From Porphyrobacter sp. TH134 (GTDB lineage Bacteria; Pseudomonadota; Alphaproteobacteria; Sphingomonadales; Sphingomonadaceae): a DNA stretch of 44,074 nucleotides. A program made the translations under genes and the position numbers. Under the pieces are notes generated by a model. That model made no database searches, was not told the DNA's origin, and saw only the letters and a program-made list of their open reading frames with translations. The stretch spans positions 1 to 44,074 of the forward strand of contig NZ_PKRO01000026.1 of the NCBI RefSeq assembly GCF_002855495.1, given 5' to 3'. How positions within the stretch are numbered: position 1 is the first letter of the stretch; each line of letters begins with the position of its first letter. Positions 35,221 through 43,989 of the stretch are shown one piece after another.

Positions 35221-36693
35221 TCAGGCCTTGTGCTTGTCCAGCTCGTCGCCGGTCACGCTGACCACGTGCAGCAAGTTGGTCGCCCCCGGCGTGCCGAACG
35301 GCACCCCGGCGAGCACGATCACCTTGGCTCCCGCCTGCGCAAATCCGTGACGCAGGGCCATCCGCTTGCCCTTGCCGATCATCTCTTCAAAGCTGCCGAT
35401 ATCCTTGGTCGCCACGGCATGCGCGCCCCACAGGAGCGCCACACGGCGCGCGGTGCGGATCGAGGGGGTAAGCACCAACATCGGCGTGCCCGGTCGTTCG
35501 CGGGCGACGCGCCGCGCGGTCGATCCCGAGGTGGTGAACACCGTGATCGCGCTGATCGGAACGGTATCGGCGATGGTCATGCAGGCATGGGCCAGCGCGT
35601 CGGATGTGGTCGCATCGGGCGGCGTTTCCAGAAAGCGCACCCGCGCCCTGTAACCCTCGTCCCGCTCAACCTGCACCGCGATCCGGTCCATCATGGCGAC
35701 CGATTCTTCCGGCCAGGCGCCAGCCGCGCTTTCGGCCGAGAGCATCACCGCGTCTGCCCCGTCATAGACCGCATTGGCGACGTCGGAGACTTCGGCGCGG
35801 GTCGGGGTGGGCGCTTCGATCATCGATTCGAGCATCTGGGTCGCCACGATCACCGGCTTGCCGGCGCGGCGGGCGGCGTTGACGATGCGCTTTTGCAACG
35901 GCGGAACTTCATAAGGTTCCAGCTCCACGCCCAGATCGCCGCGGGCGACCATAATCCCGTCTGCCAGTTCAATGATGGCATCGAGACGGTGGACAGCCTG
36001 CGGCTTTTCGATCTTGGCGCAGATGGCCGTGCCGTGCGTGCCGATGAGCTTGCGCGCTTCGGCGATATCCTCGGGCCGCTGGACGAAGCTGAGGCCGATC
36101 CAGTCCGCGCCGTGTTCGGTCGCAAAGGCCAGATCGCGGCGGTCTTTCTCGGTCAGCGCCGGGATCGGCACCTCGGCATCGGGCACGTTCACGCCCTTGC
36201 GGTCGGAGATGACCCCGCCCACTTCCGCGCTGCACAGGATACGGCTGGCGTCCGCTTCCAGCACCTTCAGCCGGATCTTGCCATCATTGATCAGCAGGCG
36301 CTGCCCGCGCTCCATGATGCCGAACAATTCGGGATGGGGCAGGTAGACGCGGTTTTCGTCGCCCGGCGTCTCGTCCCGGTCGAGCACGAAATGGCCCGAA
36401 TGGCGGATGACCGCCTGACCGTCTTTGAAGGTGCCAACCCTAAGCTTGGGCCCTTGCAAGTCGGCGAGGATCGCGATCGGCCGCGCGAACTGCTTTTCCA
36501 GCGCGCGGATCGCGTGGACGGCGGCTTCGTGATCCGCATGGGCGCCATGGCTCATATTGAGGCGGAACGCATCGGCACCGGCGCGCACCAGCCGTTCGAG
36601 CATTTCCGGCGAGCGGCTGGCCGGGCCAATGGTGGCGAGAATCTTGACCTTGCGGCCGCGCGGGTCGATCCGTGACTGATCGCGTCGTGACAT
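35221..36693 (-). CDS. pyk: pyruvate kinase
   Basis: A 490-residue glycolytic enzyme making pyruvate and ATP from phosphoenolpyruvate and ADP. Motifs in order: K-I-L-A-T-I-G-P-A-S near 18, R-L-N-M-S-H-G, the active-site I-C-A-K-I-E-K-P-Q-A, M-V-A-R-G-D-L-G-V-E, and A-T-Q-M-L-E-S-M-I with T-R-A-E-V-S-D-V-A-N-A. The C-terminal domain is complete. The bases between it and the I78 gene (35171-35220) hold nothing clear. Confidence 0.96.
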   Translation of the reverse strand: MSRRDQSRIDPRGRKVKILATIGPASRSPEMLERLVRAGADAFRLNMSHGAHADHEAAVHAIRALEKQFARPIAILADLQGPKLRVGTFKDGQAVIRHSGHFVLDRDETPGDENRVYLPHPELFGIMERGQRLLINDGKIRLKVLEADASRILCSAEVGGVISDRKGVNVPDAEVPIPALTEKDRRDLAFATEHGADWIGLSFVQRPEDIAEARKLIGTHGTAICAKIEKPQAVHRLDAIIELADGIMVARGDLGVELEPYEVPPLQKRIVNAARRAGKPVIVATQMLESMIEAPTPTRAEVSDVANAVYDGADAVMLSAESAAGAWPEESVAMMDRIAVQVERDEGYRARVRFLETPPDATTSDALAHACMTIADTVPISAITVFTTSGSTARRVARERPGTPMLVLTPSIRTARRVALLWGAHAVATKDIGSFEEMIGKGKRMALRHGFAQAGAKVIVLAGVPFGTPGATNLLHVVSVTGDELDKHKA

Positions 36694-36759
36694 TTGTGGG
36701 TATCCCTCTTGAAGGCGAGCCTATGGCACAGGCGCAGTTCTACTCAAGGAAAAGCCGCG

Positions 36760-37071
36760 ATGAATAGCAATGCCGATCCGCTCGATAATCTCGATGATGC
36801 ACAGGCTGCCGCTGCCTTCCGCAGGCTGGTACGCCACCTGCGCCATCGCCACGATGCCCAGAACATCGAGCTGATGGGGCTGGCAGGGTTCTGCCGCAAT
36901 TGCCTGGCCGACTGGATCAGGGATGCAGGCTACCCCGGCGACAAGGAGGCCGCGCGCGAAGTGATTCACGGGATGTCTGGCGCCGAATGGAAAGCCACCC
37001 GCCAGACCCCCGCCACCCCGGAGCAATTGGCGCGCATGGACGCGAGCATCGCGAAGAACGCACAGGAATAA
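36760..37071 (+). CDS. DUF1244 family protein
   Basis: A 103-residue protein of the DUF1244 family, common in alphaproteobacteria. The core A-F-R-R-L-V-R-H-L-R-H-R-H-D-A-Q-N-I-E-L-M-G-L-A-G-F-C-R-N-C-L-A-D-W is followed by A-R-E-V-I-H-G-M-S-G-A-E-W-K. The C-R-N-C pair may bind metal. AAGGA is 9 bases upstream of the ATG. Divergent from pyk. Function unknown. Confidence 0.85.
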   Translation: MNSNADPLDNLDDAQAAAAFRRLVRHLRHRHDAQNIELMGLAGFCRNCLADWIRDAGYPGDKEAAREVIHGMSGAEWKATRQTPATPEQLARMDASIAKNAQE

Positions 37072-37152
37072 TTTGCACGGGCGGTTCAATCCCGGCTGCG
37101 GGCTGGCTATCGACCCTGCCAACCGATTCTCATTATTCCGATGGAGATACCC

Positions 37153-37398
37153 ATGGCTGACGAAGCCCAATCGACCGACGACCGCCTGCGCCTGCTGATC
37201 GAGCGGATCGAACGCCTCGAAGAAGAAAAGAAGGGCATCGCCGACGATATCCGCGATGTTTACATGGAGGCCAAAGCGGTCGGCTATGATCCCAAGATCA
37301 TGCGCCAGATCGTGCGCCTGCGGAAGATGAAGCCCGATGATCGCAGCGAGCAGGACATGCTGCTGGAGACCTACAAGACCGCACTCGGGATGGCGTGA
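37153..37398 (+). CDS. gapR: GapR-family (DUF2312) DNA-binding protein
   Basis: An 81-residue protein matching GapR: R-L-L-I-E-R-I-E-R-L-E-E-E-K-K, then D-I-R-D-V-Y-M-E-A-K-A-V-G-Y-D-P-K-I-M-R-Q-I-V-R-L-R-K-M, and E-Q-D-M-L-L-E-T-Y. In Caulobacter, GapR clamps overtwisted DNA ahead of forks and polymerases and assists topoisomerases. ATG 37153 gives the family-length product; ATG 37141 would add four residues. Confidence 0.92.
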   Translation: MADEAQSTDDRLRLLIERIERLEEEKKGIADDIRDVYMEAKAVGYDPKIMRQIVRLRKMKPDDRSEQDMLLETYKTALGMA

Positions 37399-37441
37399 CC
37401 GGCTGAAGGTTGGCGGGCTGGTGCATCCTGACGAGGTGTCA

Positions 37442-37491
37442 TTGAAGTTTTACCAAACTGTGTTATGCACCTAATACAGCAAGGCAAGGAG
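37442..37491 (+). promoter_or_regulatory. candidate promoter and ribosome site of the YbjQ gene
   Basis: TTGAAG (37442-37447) and TATGCA (37464-37469) are 16 bases apart. AAGGAG (37486-37491) lies 9 bases before the ATG at 37501. Confidence 0.35.
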
Positions 37492-37500
37492 ACACGAGCA

Positions 37501-37848
37501 ATGGCATCCCCCTGGAAAGACGCACGCGGCGTCATCGTCAGCACCACCCCGACGCTCGAAGGCCGCCCGATTCAGGACTATCTCGGCATCGTCACCGGCG
37601 AGGTGATCGTCGGCGCCAACCTGTTCCGCGATCTGTTTGCCAATATCCGCGACATCGTTGGCGGGCGGTCGGGCAGCTATGAACGCATCCTCGCCGACGC
37701 GCGCAAGCAGGCGATCGAGGAATTGCAGGCCGAGGCTGCGGCGCTCGGCGGCAATGCGGTGGTGTCGATTGATCTTGATTACGAAGTAATCGGGCCCAAT
37801 GGTTCGATGCTGATGGTTTCGGCAAGCGGCACGGCGGTCAGGGTGTAG
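37501..37848 (+). CDS. YbjQ/UPF0145 (heavy-metal-binding-like) protein
   Basis: A 115-residue protein of the YbjQ (DUF74) family: [28 protein letters not shown] near the start, then [25 protein letters not shown]. Members form pentamers of unknown function, once suggested to bind metals; no cysteine is present here. Its end overlaps the convergent CPBP gene by 11 bases. Confidence 0.85.
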   Translation: MASPWKDARGVIVSTTPTLEGRPIQDYLGIVTGEVIVGANLFRDLFANIRDIVGGRSGSYERILADARKQAIEELQAEAAALGGNAVVSIDLDYEVIGPNGSMLMVSASGTAVRV

Positions 37849-38614
37849 CTGGCCCTGCCAGCGACAGGCCCAGAAACAGCGCATTATACGCCGCGTGGTA
37901 GCCGATCGCCGCAGTCAGGCCTGCGCGCGTGCGGATATAGGCCAGCAGCACCCCGCCAAGGATCTGCGGCAGCACCACCAGCACACCGACCGGATGGCCG
38001 ATTGCGGTGTAATTGCCCAAATGTACCAGGCCGAACGCCAGCGTTGTGGCCCACACGATGGCCGTGAAATGGGCGATAAACCACGCGGGTACGCGCGTAT
38101 CGCGCTGCCGGGTCAGCCCCCAGTGCACGACGCCCACCAGCGCCACTCCTGCTCCTGCCAGCGCCAGCGGGCGCGACCATTCGGGCGCAATCGTAACCCC
38201 TGCGAGCATCAACCCCAGCGCGAGCGCGCCATAGGCAGCGAAGCGCAAGGCAGCGACGCGCCCGCCCAACCAACCGCGAAACAACAGTTCCTCGGTCAGC
38301 GGCGCAACCACGACAAAGGAAAACAGGCTCGCTGCCACGCCCGTATCCTGCCGCACGGGTGAAGGCAGCAGACCGCTATCCCCACCCCATAGCCACAAGG
38401 GCGCCATCACCAGCACCGCAAGCACCATATGCACCGCGCCTGCCGCCGCCAGCGCCTGCGCGCCGCCACTGCGCCACGCCAGCGGCTGCGCAAGAAAACC
38501 GGGCCGCACCATAAACCGCCCCACCTCCGCCAGCCGCGCGCGTAGCGGCATGGCCTGCGCCAACCGGGCGCTTGCATCCCCCGCGCCTGCCGGAGTAAGG
38601 CGCGCGCTTCTCAT
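37838..38614 (-). CDS. CPBP-family intramembrane protease
   Basis: A 258-residue polytopic membrane protein with the CPBP/Abi motifs: E-E-L-L-F-R-G in [10 protein letters not shown], a His in F-G-L-V-H-L-G-N, and Y-H-A-A-Y-N-A near the end. All proposed metal ligands and the E-E pair are present, so it should be active, as in Rce1-like proteases. The ATG at 38614 is chosen; an upstream TTG at 38641 would overlap the start of yebC on the other strand. Divergent from yebC. Substrate unknown. Confidence 0.87.
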   Translation of the reverse strand: MRSARLTPAGAGDASARLAQAMPLRARLAEVGRFMVRPGFLAQPLAWRSGGAQALAAAGAVHMVLAVLVMAPLWLWGGDSGLLPSPVRQDTGVAASLFSFVVVAPLTEELLFRGWLGGRVAALRFAAYGALALGLMLAGVTIAPEWSRPLALAGAGVALVGVVHWGLTRQRDTRVPAWFIAHFTAIVWATTLAFGLVHLGNYTAIGHPVGVLVVLPQILGGVLLAYIRTRAGLTAAIGYHAAYNALFLGLSLAGPATP

Positions 38615-38640
38615 TCCAACATTTCCGGTGACATCGTCCA

Positions 38641-39384
38641 ATGGCAGGCCATTCCAAGTTCAAGAACATCATGCACCGCAAGGGTGCGCAGGACAAGAAA
38701 CGCTCGGCGATGTTCTCCAAGCTCTCGCGCGAGATCACCGTGGCGGCCAAGATGGGCCTGCCCGATCCCGACATGAACCCGCGCCTGCGCCTCGCGGTCA
38801 ATGCGGCCAAGGCGCAGTCGATGCCCAAGGACAATATCCAGCGCGCGATCGACAAGGCCGCGCAGGCCGGCGGCGAAGACTACATCGAAATCCGCTACGA
38901 AGGGTACGGCCCGGGCGGCGTCGCGTTGATCGTCGAGGCGCTGACGGACAACCGCAACCGCACCGCGACCAATGTGCGCACCGCCTTTTCCAAGAACGGC
39001 GGGAACCTTGGCAGCGAAGGCAGCGTCAGCCATGGCTTTGAACGGCGCGGGCTGATCGAATATTCTGCCGCTGCGGGCGACGAGGAGAAGGTGCTCGAAG
39101 CCGCAATCGAGGCTGGCGCAGATGATGTCGAATCCTCCGAGGACGGCCACACCATCTGGACCGCCGCCGATGCCCTACACGGCGTTGCGGGCGAGCTCGA
39201 AAAGGTGCTCGGCCCGGCGGACAATGTGAAGCTGGCGTGGAAGCCGGTGCTCAGCGTGGATGTCGACGAGGCGACGGCGGGCACGCTGATGAAGCTGATC
39301 GACACGCTCGACGATGATGATGACGTGCAGACCGTCTGGGGCAATTACGAAATCTCCGACGAAGTGATGGAGAAGCTGGGGTAA
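38641..39384 (+). CDS. yebC: YebC/PmpR-family protein (translation or transcription regulator)
   Basis: A 247-residue YebC-family protein. It starts [18 protein letters not shown], the strongly conserved lead, and has [16 protein letters not shown] and E-G-Y-G-P-G-G-V-A. Members were first seen as transcription regulators; some act on ribosomes stalled at proline stretches. It precedes ruvC, its common neighbour, but a palindromic repeat has entered the gap. Confidence 0.95.
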   Translation: MAGHSKFKNIMHRKGAQDKKRSAMFSKLSREITVAAKMGLPDPDMNPRLRLAVNAAKAQSMPKDNIQRAIDKAAQAGGEDYIEIRYEGYGPGGVALIVEALTDNRNRTATNVRTAFSKNGGNLGSEGSVSHGFERRGLIEYSAAAGDEEKVLEAAIEAGADDVESSEDGHTIWTAADALHGVAGELEKVLGPADNVKLAWKPVLSVDVDEATAGTLMKLIDTLDDDDDVQTVWGNYEISDEVMEKLG

Positions 39385-39405
39385 CGGGCCCAATGTTCCT
39401 CTTTC

Positions 39406-39497
39406 CGTCACCCTGAACTTGTTTCAGGGTCCATCTCTCCGAATTGAACCGCAGCTCTGAGAGGAAGGATGGATGCTGAAACAAGTTCAGCATGACG
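39406..39497. repeat. REPIN-like double hairpin between yebC and ruvC
   Basis: Two inverted REP-like units. The left contains CCCTGAA-CTTGT-TTCAGGG (39411-39429) and the right ATGCTGAA-ACAAG-TTCAGCAT (39473-39493), both perfect hairpins. The outer ends CGTCA and TGACG are also inverted, as are TCCATC and GATGGA inside. The two units differ only by paired, compensating changes. Such elements are frequent between genes in Sphingomonadales. Confidence 0.8.
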
Positions 39498-39510
39498 GGG
39501 TGAGAAAGCC

Positions 39511-39984
39511 GTGATCATCCTCGGCCTCGACCCCTCGCTCTCCTCGACCGGCTGGGGTGTGATCCGCAGCGAAGGCGCGCGGATCAGCCATGTCGCCAAT
39601 GGCCAGATTAAGACCGACCCGTCCGCCCCGATGTCTCATCGGCTCGCGGCGCTCCAAGCAGGGCTGGCCGAGGTGATTGCCACCCACCAGCCCGCCCGCG
39701 CGGCAGCGGAGGAAATCTTCGTCAACAAGAACCCGCAATCCACCCTCAAGCTGGCGCAGGCGCGAGGGAGCGTGCTGGCGGCGTGTGGGGCGGCGGGGCT
39801 GACTGTGAACGAACACGCCGCGCGGCTGGTCAAGAAAGCCGTCACCGGCACGGGCGGGGCGGAAAAGGCGCAGGTTGCCGCGATGGTCAAGGTGCTGCTG
39901 CCGGGCGTAGCGCTCGCCGGAAGCGACGCGGCCGATGCGCTCGCCGTGGCGATTGCCGACGCGCATCTGGTGCGGCCCGGCTGA
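39511..39984 (+). CDS. ruvC: Holliday junction endonuclease RuvC
   Basis: A 157-residue resolvase that cuts four-way DNA junctions with RuvAB. Acidic residues are placed as expected: D7 in G-L-D-P-S, the Glu of [10 protein letters not shown], and two Asp in [11 protein letters not shown]. The start is GTG at 39511, 13 bases after the REPIN-like repeat; the sequence GGGGTGAG next to the repeat end is the only ribosome-site candidate. ruvA and ruvB do not follow here. Confidence 0.95.
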   Translation: MIILGLDPSLSSTGWGVIRSEGARISHVANGQIKTDPSAPMSHRLAALQAGLAEVIATHQPARAAAEEIFVNKNPQSTLKLAQARGSVLAACGAAGLTVNEHAARLVKKAVTGTGGAEKAQVAAMVKVLLPGVALAGSDAADALAVAIADAHLVRPG

Positions 39985-40042
39985 TCCGGTCGCCGCCGAT
40001 TGCCTGACACCATGGCTGCGACCGACCATAAAGGACACGATG

Positions 40043-40591
40043 ATGGCCCGGCTGATCCTTTTCAACAAACCGTTCGGCGTGCTGTCGCAGTTCACGGATC
40101 GCGGGTCGGAAACGGCACGCGCGACCTTGTCGGACTACATCGAGATCAAGGGCGTCTATCCCGCCGGACGGCTCGACCGCGACAGCGAAGGCCTGTTGCT
40201 GTTGTGTGATGACGGGCGGTTGCAGGCGCGCATTGCCGATCCGCGGTTCAAGCTGCCCAAAACCTATCGGGTGCAGGTCGAAGGCGATCCCAGCGAAGCA
40301 GCGCTGGAAGCCTTGCGCGGCGGCGTGATGCTGAAGGACGGCATGACCCTGCCTGCCCGCGCCGAAGCGATCGCCCCGCCTGAGCTGTGGCCGCGCAATC
40401 CGCCAATCCGCGAGCGCAAGTCGGTCCCCGATCACTGGCTGCAAATCACGCTGCGCGAAGGGCGCAACCGGCAGGTGCGGCGCATGACAGCGGCGGTTGG
40501 CCTGCCGACCTTGCGGCTGGTGCGCTGGTCTATCGGCGATTGGACCGTCAGCGGGATCGCGCCGGGCGAATTCAGGCAGATCACCGTCTAG
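40043..40591 (+). CDS. rluE: RluE-like 23S rRNA pseudouridine synthase
   Basis: A 182-residue RsuA/RluE-family synthase without the N-terminal S4 domain, as in RluE. The lead is [14 protein letters not shown], the catalytic Asp sits in [14 protein letters not shown], and the terminal [11 protein letters not shown] is intact. RluE modifies U2457 of 23S rRNA in E. coli; the same target is inferred here. Two ATGs (40040, 40043) follow AAGGA; 40043 has the better spacing. Confidence 0.88.
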   Translation: MARLILFNKPFGVLSQFTDRGSETARATLSDYIEIKGVYPAGRLDRDSEGLLLLCDDGRLQARIADPRFKLPKTYRVQVEGDPSEAALEALRGGVMLKDGMTLPARAEAIAPPELWPRNPPIRERKSVPDHWLQITLREGRNRQVRRMTAAVGLPTLRLVRWSIGDWTVSGIAPGEFRQITV

Positions 40592-40596
40592 AACGG

Positions 40597-41787
40597 TCAG
40601 TCTGCCTCCTCGTCCCAATCCCCGTCTGAACCCCCGTCATCAAGCGCGAGGCTGCCAGCGCCCACCAGCAAAGCGATCAATTCCAGCGTCACCGCTGAGG
40701 CAGGCTCATCCAGCACAAGCGCGCTGTGTGCGCAGATCGCTTCGGCAAAACCCGCTGTCTCAGCCGAACAAACAAAGCATTGCCCGTCAGCAAACAGCAG
40801 CACCGATGACGCGCTGTCGCGGGTAAAGGCAAATCGGCTGGCGGGGTTGCGGATCAGCGGCAAGCCTGCGGCCAGATGCGCCGCGATGTCGTCGGTGGTG
40901 ACGGGCTGCTGCGGCCCCCAGTCGATCTCGGGGTTTTTGGGAGCGGTGTTGTATTGCCCGAACCAGCGGGCGAACCGGGCCGGGTCATGCAGCGTTTCGG
41001 CGATCATGCCTTGCAGCCGGGCGAGCGCATCGGCGCTGATTTCCCCGGGATTGCCTTGCTGCGCCAGATGCGGGTCTTCGTACCGGTCGCTATCGGGCAG
41101 ATCGGTCGTGATGTCATCGGCCCAGGCCTCGATCAGTTCGCTGCGTGACGGCGCGCGAAATCCGATCGAATAGGTCATGCAATCATCGCCCAACGCCGTG
41201 CCGCGATGGGCGATGCGCGGCGGCAGGTACAGAATGTCGCCGGGTTCGAGAATCCATTCCTGCGTCGCTTGAAAATCCGCGAGCAGGCGCAGACCATCAT
41301 GGGGCAGCAGCGCCGTGTCATCATCACACAATGCCCCGATTTCCCAGCGGCGCCGGCCAAGGCCTTGCACCAGAAACACATCATAATGATCGAAATGAGC
41401 GCCAACTCCGCCGCCGTCCACGGCATAGCTGATCATCACATCATCAATGCGCCAGTTGGGCACAAAGCGGAACGGATCGAGCAGCGCGGCAACGCTGGCC
41501 AGATGATGATCGACCGATTGCACCAGCAGGGTCCACGGGTCGCGGCCGGCCTGCGCAAAGCGGCTTTCCGGCACGGGGCCGTGTTCCAGTTCCCACGCGT
41601 GTTCCCGGCGAGTGATGATGCGCGAATCGACCAGCGGCTCGCAGGCGAGGCCCGCCAATTCGTCCGGCTCGACCGGGTTTGACCAGCTCACCCACGGCGA
41701 TTTGATCAGCAGCGGCTGTTGCTGCCAGTAATCGCGCAAGAACGCCGCGACATCAAAGTCCCGGAAGCGCAGCCCTGCCCCTGTCAC
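40597..41787 (-). CDS. RoxA-like ribosomal protein L16 arginine hydroxylase (JmjC cupin)
   Basis: A 396-residue 2-oxoglutarate/Fe(II) oxygenase of the ribosomal oxygenase (YcfD/RoxA) class, which in E. coli hydroxylates an arginine of ribosomal protein L16. The iron ligands are H and D of A-H-F-D-H-Y-D-V-F and H of P-P-R-I-A-H-R-G. The C-terminal dimer/winged-helix region is complete. Start is GTG at 41787, overlapping the DUF6481 stop. Next to an rRNA modification enzyme, though convergent with it. Confidence 0.88.
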   Translation of the reverse strand: MTGAGLRFRDFDVAAFLRDYWQQQPLLIKSPWVSWSNPVEPDELAGLACEPLVDSRIITRREHAWELEHGPVPESRFAQAGRDPWTLLVQSVDHHLASVAALLDPFRFVPNWRIDDVMISYAVDGGGVGAHFDHYDVFLVQGLGRRRWEIGALCDDDTALLPHDGLRLLADFQATQEWILEPGDILYLPPRIAHRGTALGDDCMTYSIGFRAPSRSELIEAWADDITTDLPDSDRYEDPHLAQQGNPGEISADALARLQGMIAETLHDPARFARWFGQYNTAPKNPEIDWGPQQPVTTDDIAAHLAAGLPLIRNPASRFAFTRDSASSVLLFADGQCFVCSAETAGFAEAICAHSALVLDEPASAVTLELIALLVGAGSLALDDGGSDGDWDEEAD

Positions 41788-42113
41788 TTGCGGTTTTTGC
41801 GCGCAGCATAGCGGGCATCGCGCGCGGCCTTTTGTTCGGCATCGGTGCGCTTGGGCGGGTTGGCCGCCGCTTTGGCGCGGATTGCCTCGGCCTTCTTTTC
41901 TTCGGCGAGGCGCTGCTTTTCTTCCCGCATCGCGCGGGCCTTGGCGGCCTTGGCCTCGGCTTGCGCTTCGCGTTCGGCGCGCCGTGCTGCGCGTTCGGCC
42001 AGTTCGGCTTCAGTTGGCTGAGGCACGGCCTTCAGCTTGGCCAGCGCCTTGTCCTTGGCTTGCGACGAGGCGGCAGCCCGGTCCTGAAAGCTCGGTGCCT
42101 TGTAACCCTTCAT
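41784..42113 (-). CDS. DUF6481-type lysine/alanine-rich protein
   Basis: A 109-residue, very basic and helical protein: it begins M-K-G-Y-K-A-P-S-F-Q-D-R, then long A/E/K/R coiled-coil-like repeats (R-A-A-R-R-A-E-R-E-A-Q-A-E-A-K-A), and ends A-R-Y-A-A-R-K-N-R-K. Similar short proteins of unknown function occur in sphingomonads, and a nucleic-acid or ribosome association is plausible from composition alone. Coupled to the RoxA-like gene by a 4-base overlap (GTGA). Confidence 0.7.
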   Translation of the reverse strand: MKGYKAPSFQDRAAASSQAKDKALAKLKAVPQPTEAELAERAARRAEREAQAEAKAAKARAMREEKQRLAEEKKAEAIRAKAAANPPKRTDAEQKAARDARYAARKNRK

Positions 42114-42413
42114 GGTGTATTTCTCCTGCCGGGGTGCACACGCAGCACGGCATCAATGGGAATTGTCGGAATGTCTGCCGCGGCAGAGCGAGTGGGGCCA
42201 TTTCTTGGCAGGTTGTGCCCATGTCGCCATCGGGCGAGCGTTAGGCAAGTACCGCGCCCCCTTAGGTTATCGCGGCCGCGATCAACAGGCCCGATTTTGA
42301 AATGTCCTACGATTGCCGTTGCACACGCGCGGCACAGCGCGGCGACAGGGGCGCAATCGCGCGCTTGCGAAGGGTATCCGGGTTTGGCCCGTCAGTTGGT
42401 TAAAGCAGCCTCC
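42114..42413. other. 300-base intergenic region, no gene seen
   Basis: Between the DUF6481 gene and the diguanylate cyclase. Short frames occur (for example from 42302, 33 codons), but none has a ribosome site or family pattern. The promoter of the DUF6481 gene should lie at the left end. No clear terminator is seen. Confidence 0.6.
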
Positions 42414-43487
42414 TCACGCGCCTCCCAGCGCGGAAAGCAAGGATAAATCGGCGGGGTTCATGGCAGCCGCAGATTGACCCTCGGCCGCCAGTGCCACGCC
42501 TTGGCGGACCTGGTTTCTACCGGACCGTTTGGCTTCATAAAGGGCCAGATCGGCCATCTTCAAAAGATCATCGACGCCAAGACCGGGTTCAAAAACGGCA
42601 ACACCGATGCTGGCGCTGCATGCAAGACCATCGTGTTCTGGAAACTCCAGAGCCTCAATCCGGGCTCTGATGCGCTCGGCAACCGCCAGTCCGACATCCT
42701 GAGGGGCGTGAAGCGCGCAAACGGCGAACTCCTCGCCGCCCAGCCGCCCGGCCAGATCGTCCTTTCGCAGCACCGCGTTTACCGCCGCGGCGGTCTTTCG
42801 CAGGACCAGGTCACCGACATCGTGACCAAGCGTGTCATTGACCTTCTTGAAGTGATCCAGATCAAGCACGATAATGGACAACTCGGTCGGGTAACGTTCA
42901 GCACGGTCGATTTCTGCCTGAACACGGTCTCGCCACGCCTTGCGCGACATGAGTTTGGTCAGGCCATCGGTAAATGCGATCGTTCGCAGTTCAAGCTCTC
43001 CGACCACGAGATTCGCAAAGCTCTGAAGAATGGCGATTTCATGCGTGGTGAAGGATCTCGGCTCTTTGAAAATCACACAGAGACTGCCGACGATGTAACC
43101 ATCGGACATCTTGAGCGGTATGCCGAGATAGGCCCGGATAAACGGATCGCCGGTGACAAGCGGATTGTCAGCAAACCTGGGATCACGCGCCGCATCTTCG
43201 ATGACAAACGGCTCCTCCGCACGGATGGCATGATCGCAAATGGCGATGTTCCGGGGTGTCTGATTGACGCCCAATCCCCGGGCAGCCTTGAACCACTGGC
43301 GGTCGTTATCGATGAGAGACACCGCACAAATCGGTGCATTCAGCGTCGCCTTCACAAGATCGACAATCTGTTCGAACGGCGCTTCGACCTCTGAATTGGC
43401 CACGTTCAACCGATCAAGCGAGCGCTGACGGCCTGCTTCGTCGAACTTGGGTTTAGACAGGTAATTCAGGTCACAGACAGCGCTCAT
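42414..43487 (-). CDS. GAF-GGDEF diguanylate cyclase
   Basis: A 357-residue soluble protein. A GAF sensor domain (about 25-165; A-P-I-C-A-V-S-L-I-D, I-A-I-C-D-H-A-I, Y-L-G-I-P-L) is followed by a GGDEF domain (about 172-335). The active site is G250-G-E-E-F254, and the product-inhibition I-site R241-K-D-D244 is exactly five residues upstream. Active, feedback-inhibited cyclic di-GMP synthesis is expected. Its start overlaps the stop of the small gene upstream (ATGA). Confidence 0.93.
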   Translation of the reverse strand: MSAVCDLNYLSKPKFDEAGRQRSLDRLNVANSEVEAPFEQIVDLVKATLNAPICAVSLIDNDRQWFKAARGLGVNQTPRNIAICDHAIRAEEPFVIEDAARDPRFADNPLVTGDPFIRAYLGIPLKMSDGYIVGSLCVIFKEPRSFTTHEIAILQSFANLVVGELELRTIAFTDGLTKLMSRKAWRDRVQAEIDRAERYPTELSIIVLDLDHFKKVNDTLGHDVGDLVLRKTAAAVNAVLRKDDLAGRLGGEEFAVCALHAPQDVGLAVAERIRARIEALEFPEHDGLACSASIGVAVFEPGLGVDDLLKMADLALYEAKRSGRNQVRQGVALAAEGQSAAAMNPADLSLLSALGGA

Positions 43488-43780
43488 GACGGCAGGCCCT
43501 CAGTCTCTGATTTCATTTTGGTGGAGAAGCTCTCGGATGCCTTCTGGATGATCTGGACGACCTCGTCTTCGTTACGGCCAGACGCGATCAAGGCATCAGC
43601 AAGATCGAGCAGCGCCTGGCGATGTCGCTCGACGATCTCTTTTACCCGGTCCGGAACATTGGCGTGATTGTGCTCGCTGATAGCGAGGCCGACAAGTTCA
43701 TTAGCGCTTTTCACAATATCTGGTTCTCGATCCGGAGAGGCCTGCCCATAGGCTTGATCCGCTTTACACGCAGTAAACAC
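43484..43780 (-). CDS. small helical protein coupled to the diguanylate cyclase
   Basis: A protein of about 98 residues if started at GTG 43780; the frame is open to 43960 but has no ATG. The conserved-looking part is D-I-V-K-S-A-N-E-L-V-G-L-A, then V-K-E-I-V-E-R-H-R-Q-A-L-L-D-L-A-D-A-L-I and E-D-E-V-V-Q-I-I-Q-K-A-S. It is all helical and has no membrane segment. The 4-base overlap with the cyclase suggests a partner or modulator. Start uncertain; family not recognised. Confidence 0.55.
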   Translation of the reverse strand: MFTACKADQAYGQASPDREPDIVKSANELVGLAISEHNHANVPDRVKEIVERHRQALLDLADALIASGRNEDEVVQIIQKASESFSTKMKSETEGLPS

Positions 43781-43989
43781 GATTCTCGTAGCGCGCCCTG
43801 GCCGCGCTTTTGAAGCGGCCTGCCGAGCGGTCGCTTGGGGACTATTGCGACGGCGGGAACCGATCAATCTTGCTTTACCGCAGTGTCGCTGGCGAAACGT
43901 GTGCGGTTTGTTAAAAGCCGTGGCAGGCGCGCGGCGCGCCGGGCTGCACCAATCGCACACGAAATCATGAGGAATGCCAATAGACCTGT

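Noticed and set aside
41240..41260. GGGTTCGAGAATCC resembling a tRNA T-arm
   Set aside because: It lies inside the RoxA-like coding region and no other tRNA arms can be folded around it.
42302..42403. 33-codon frame in the 300-base gap
   Set aside because: No ribosome site and no similarity to a known small protein.
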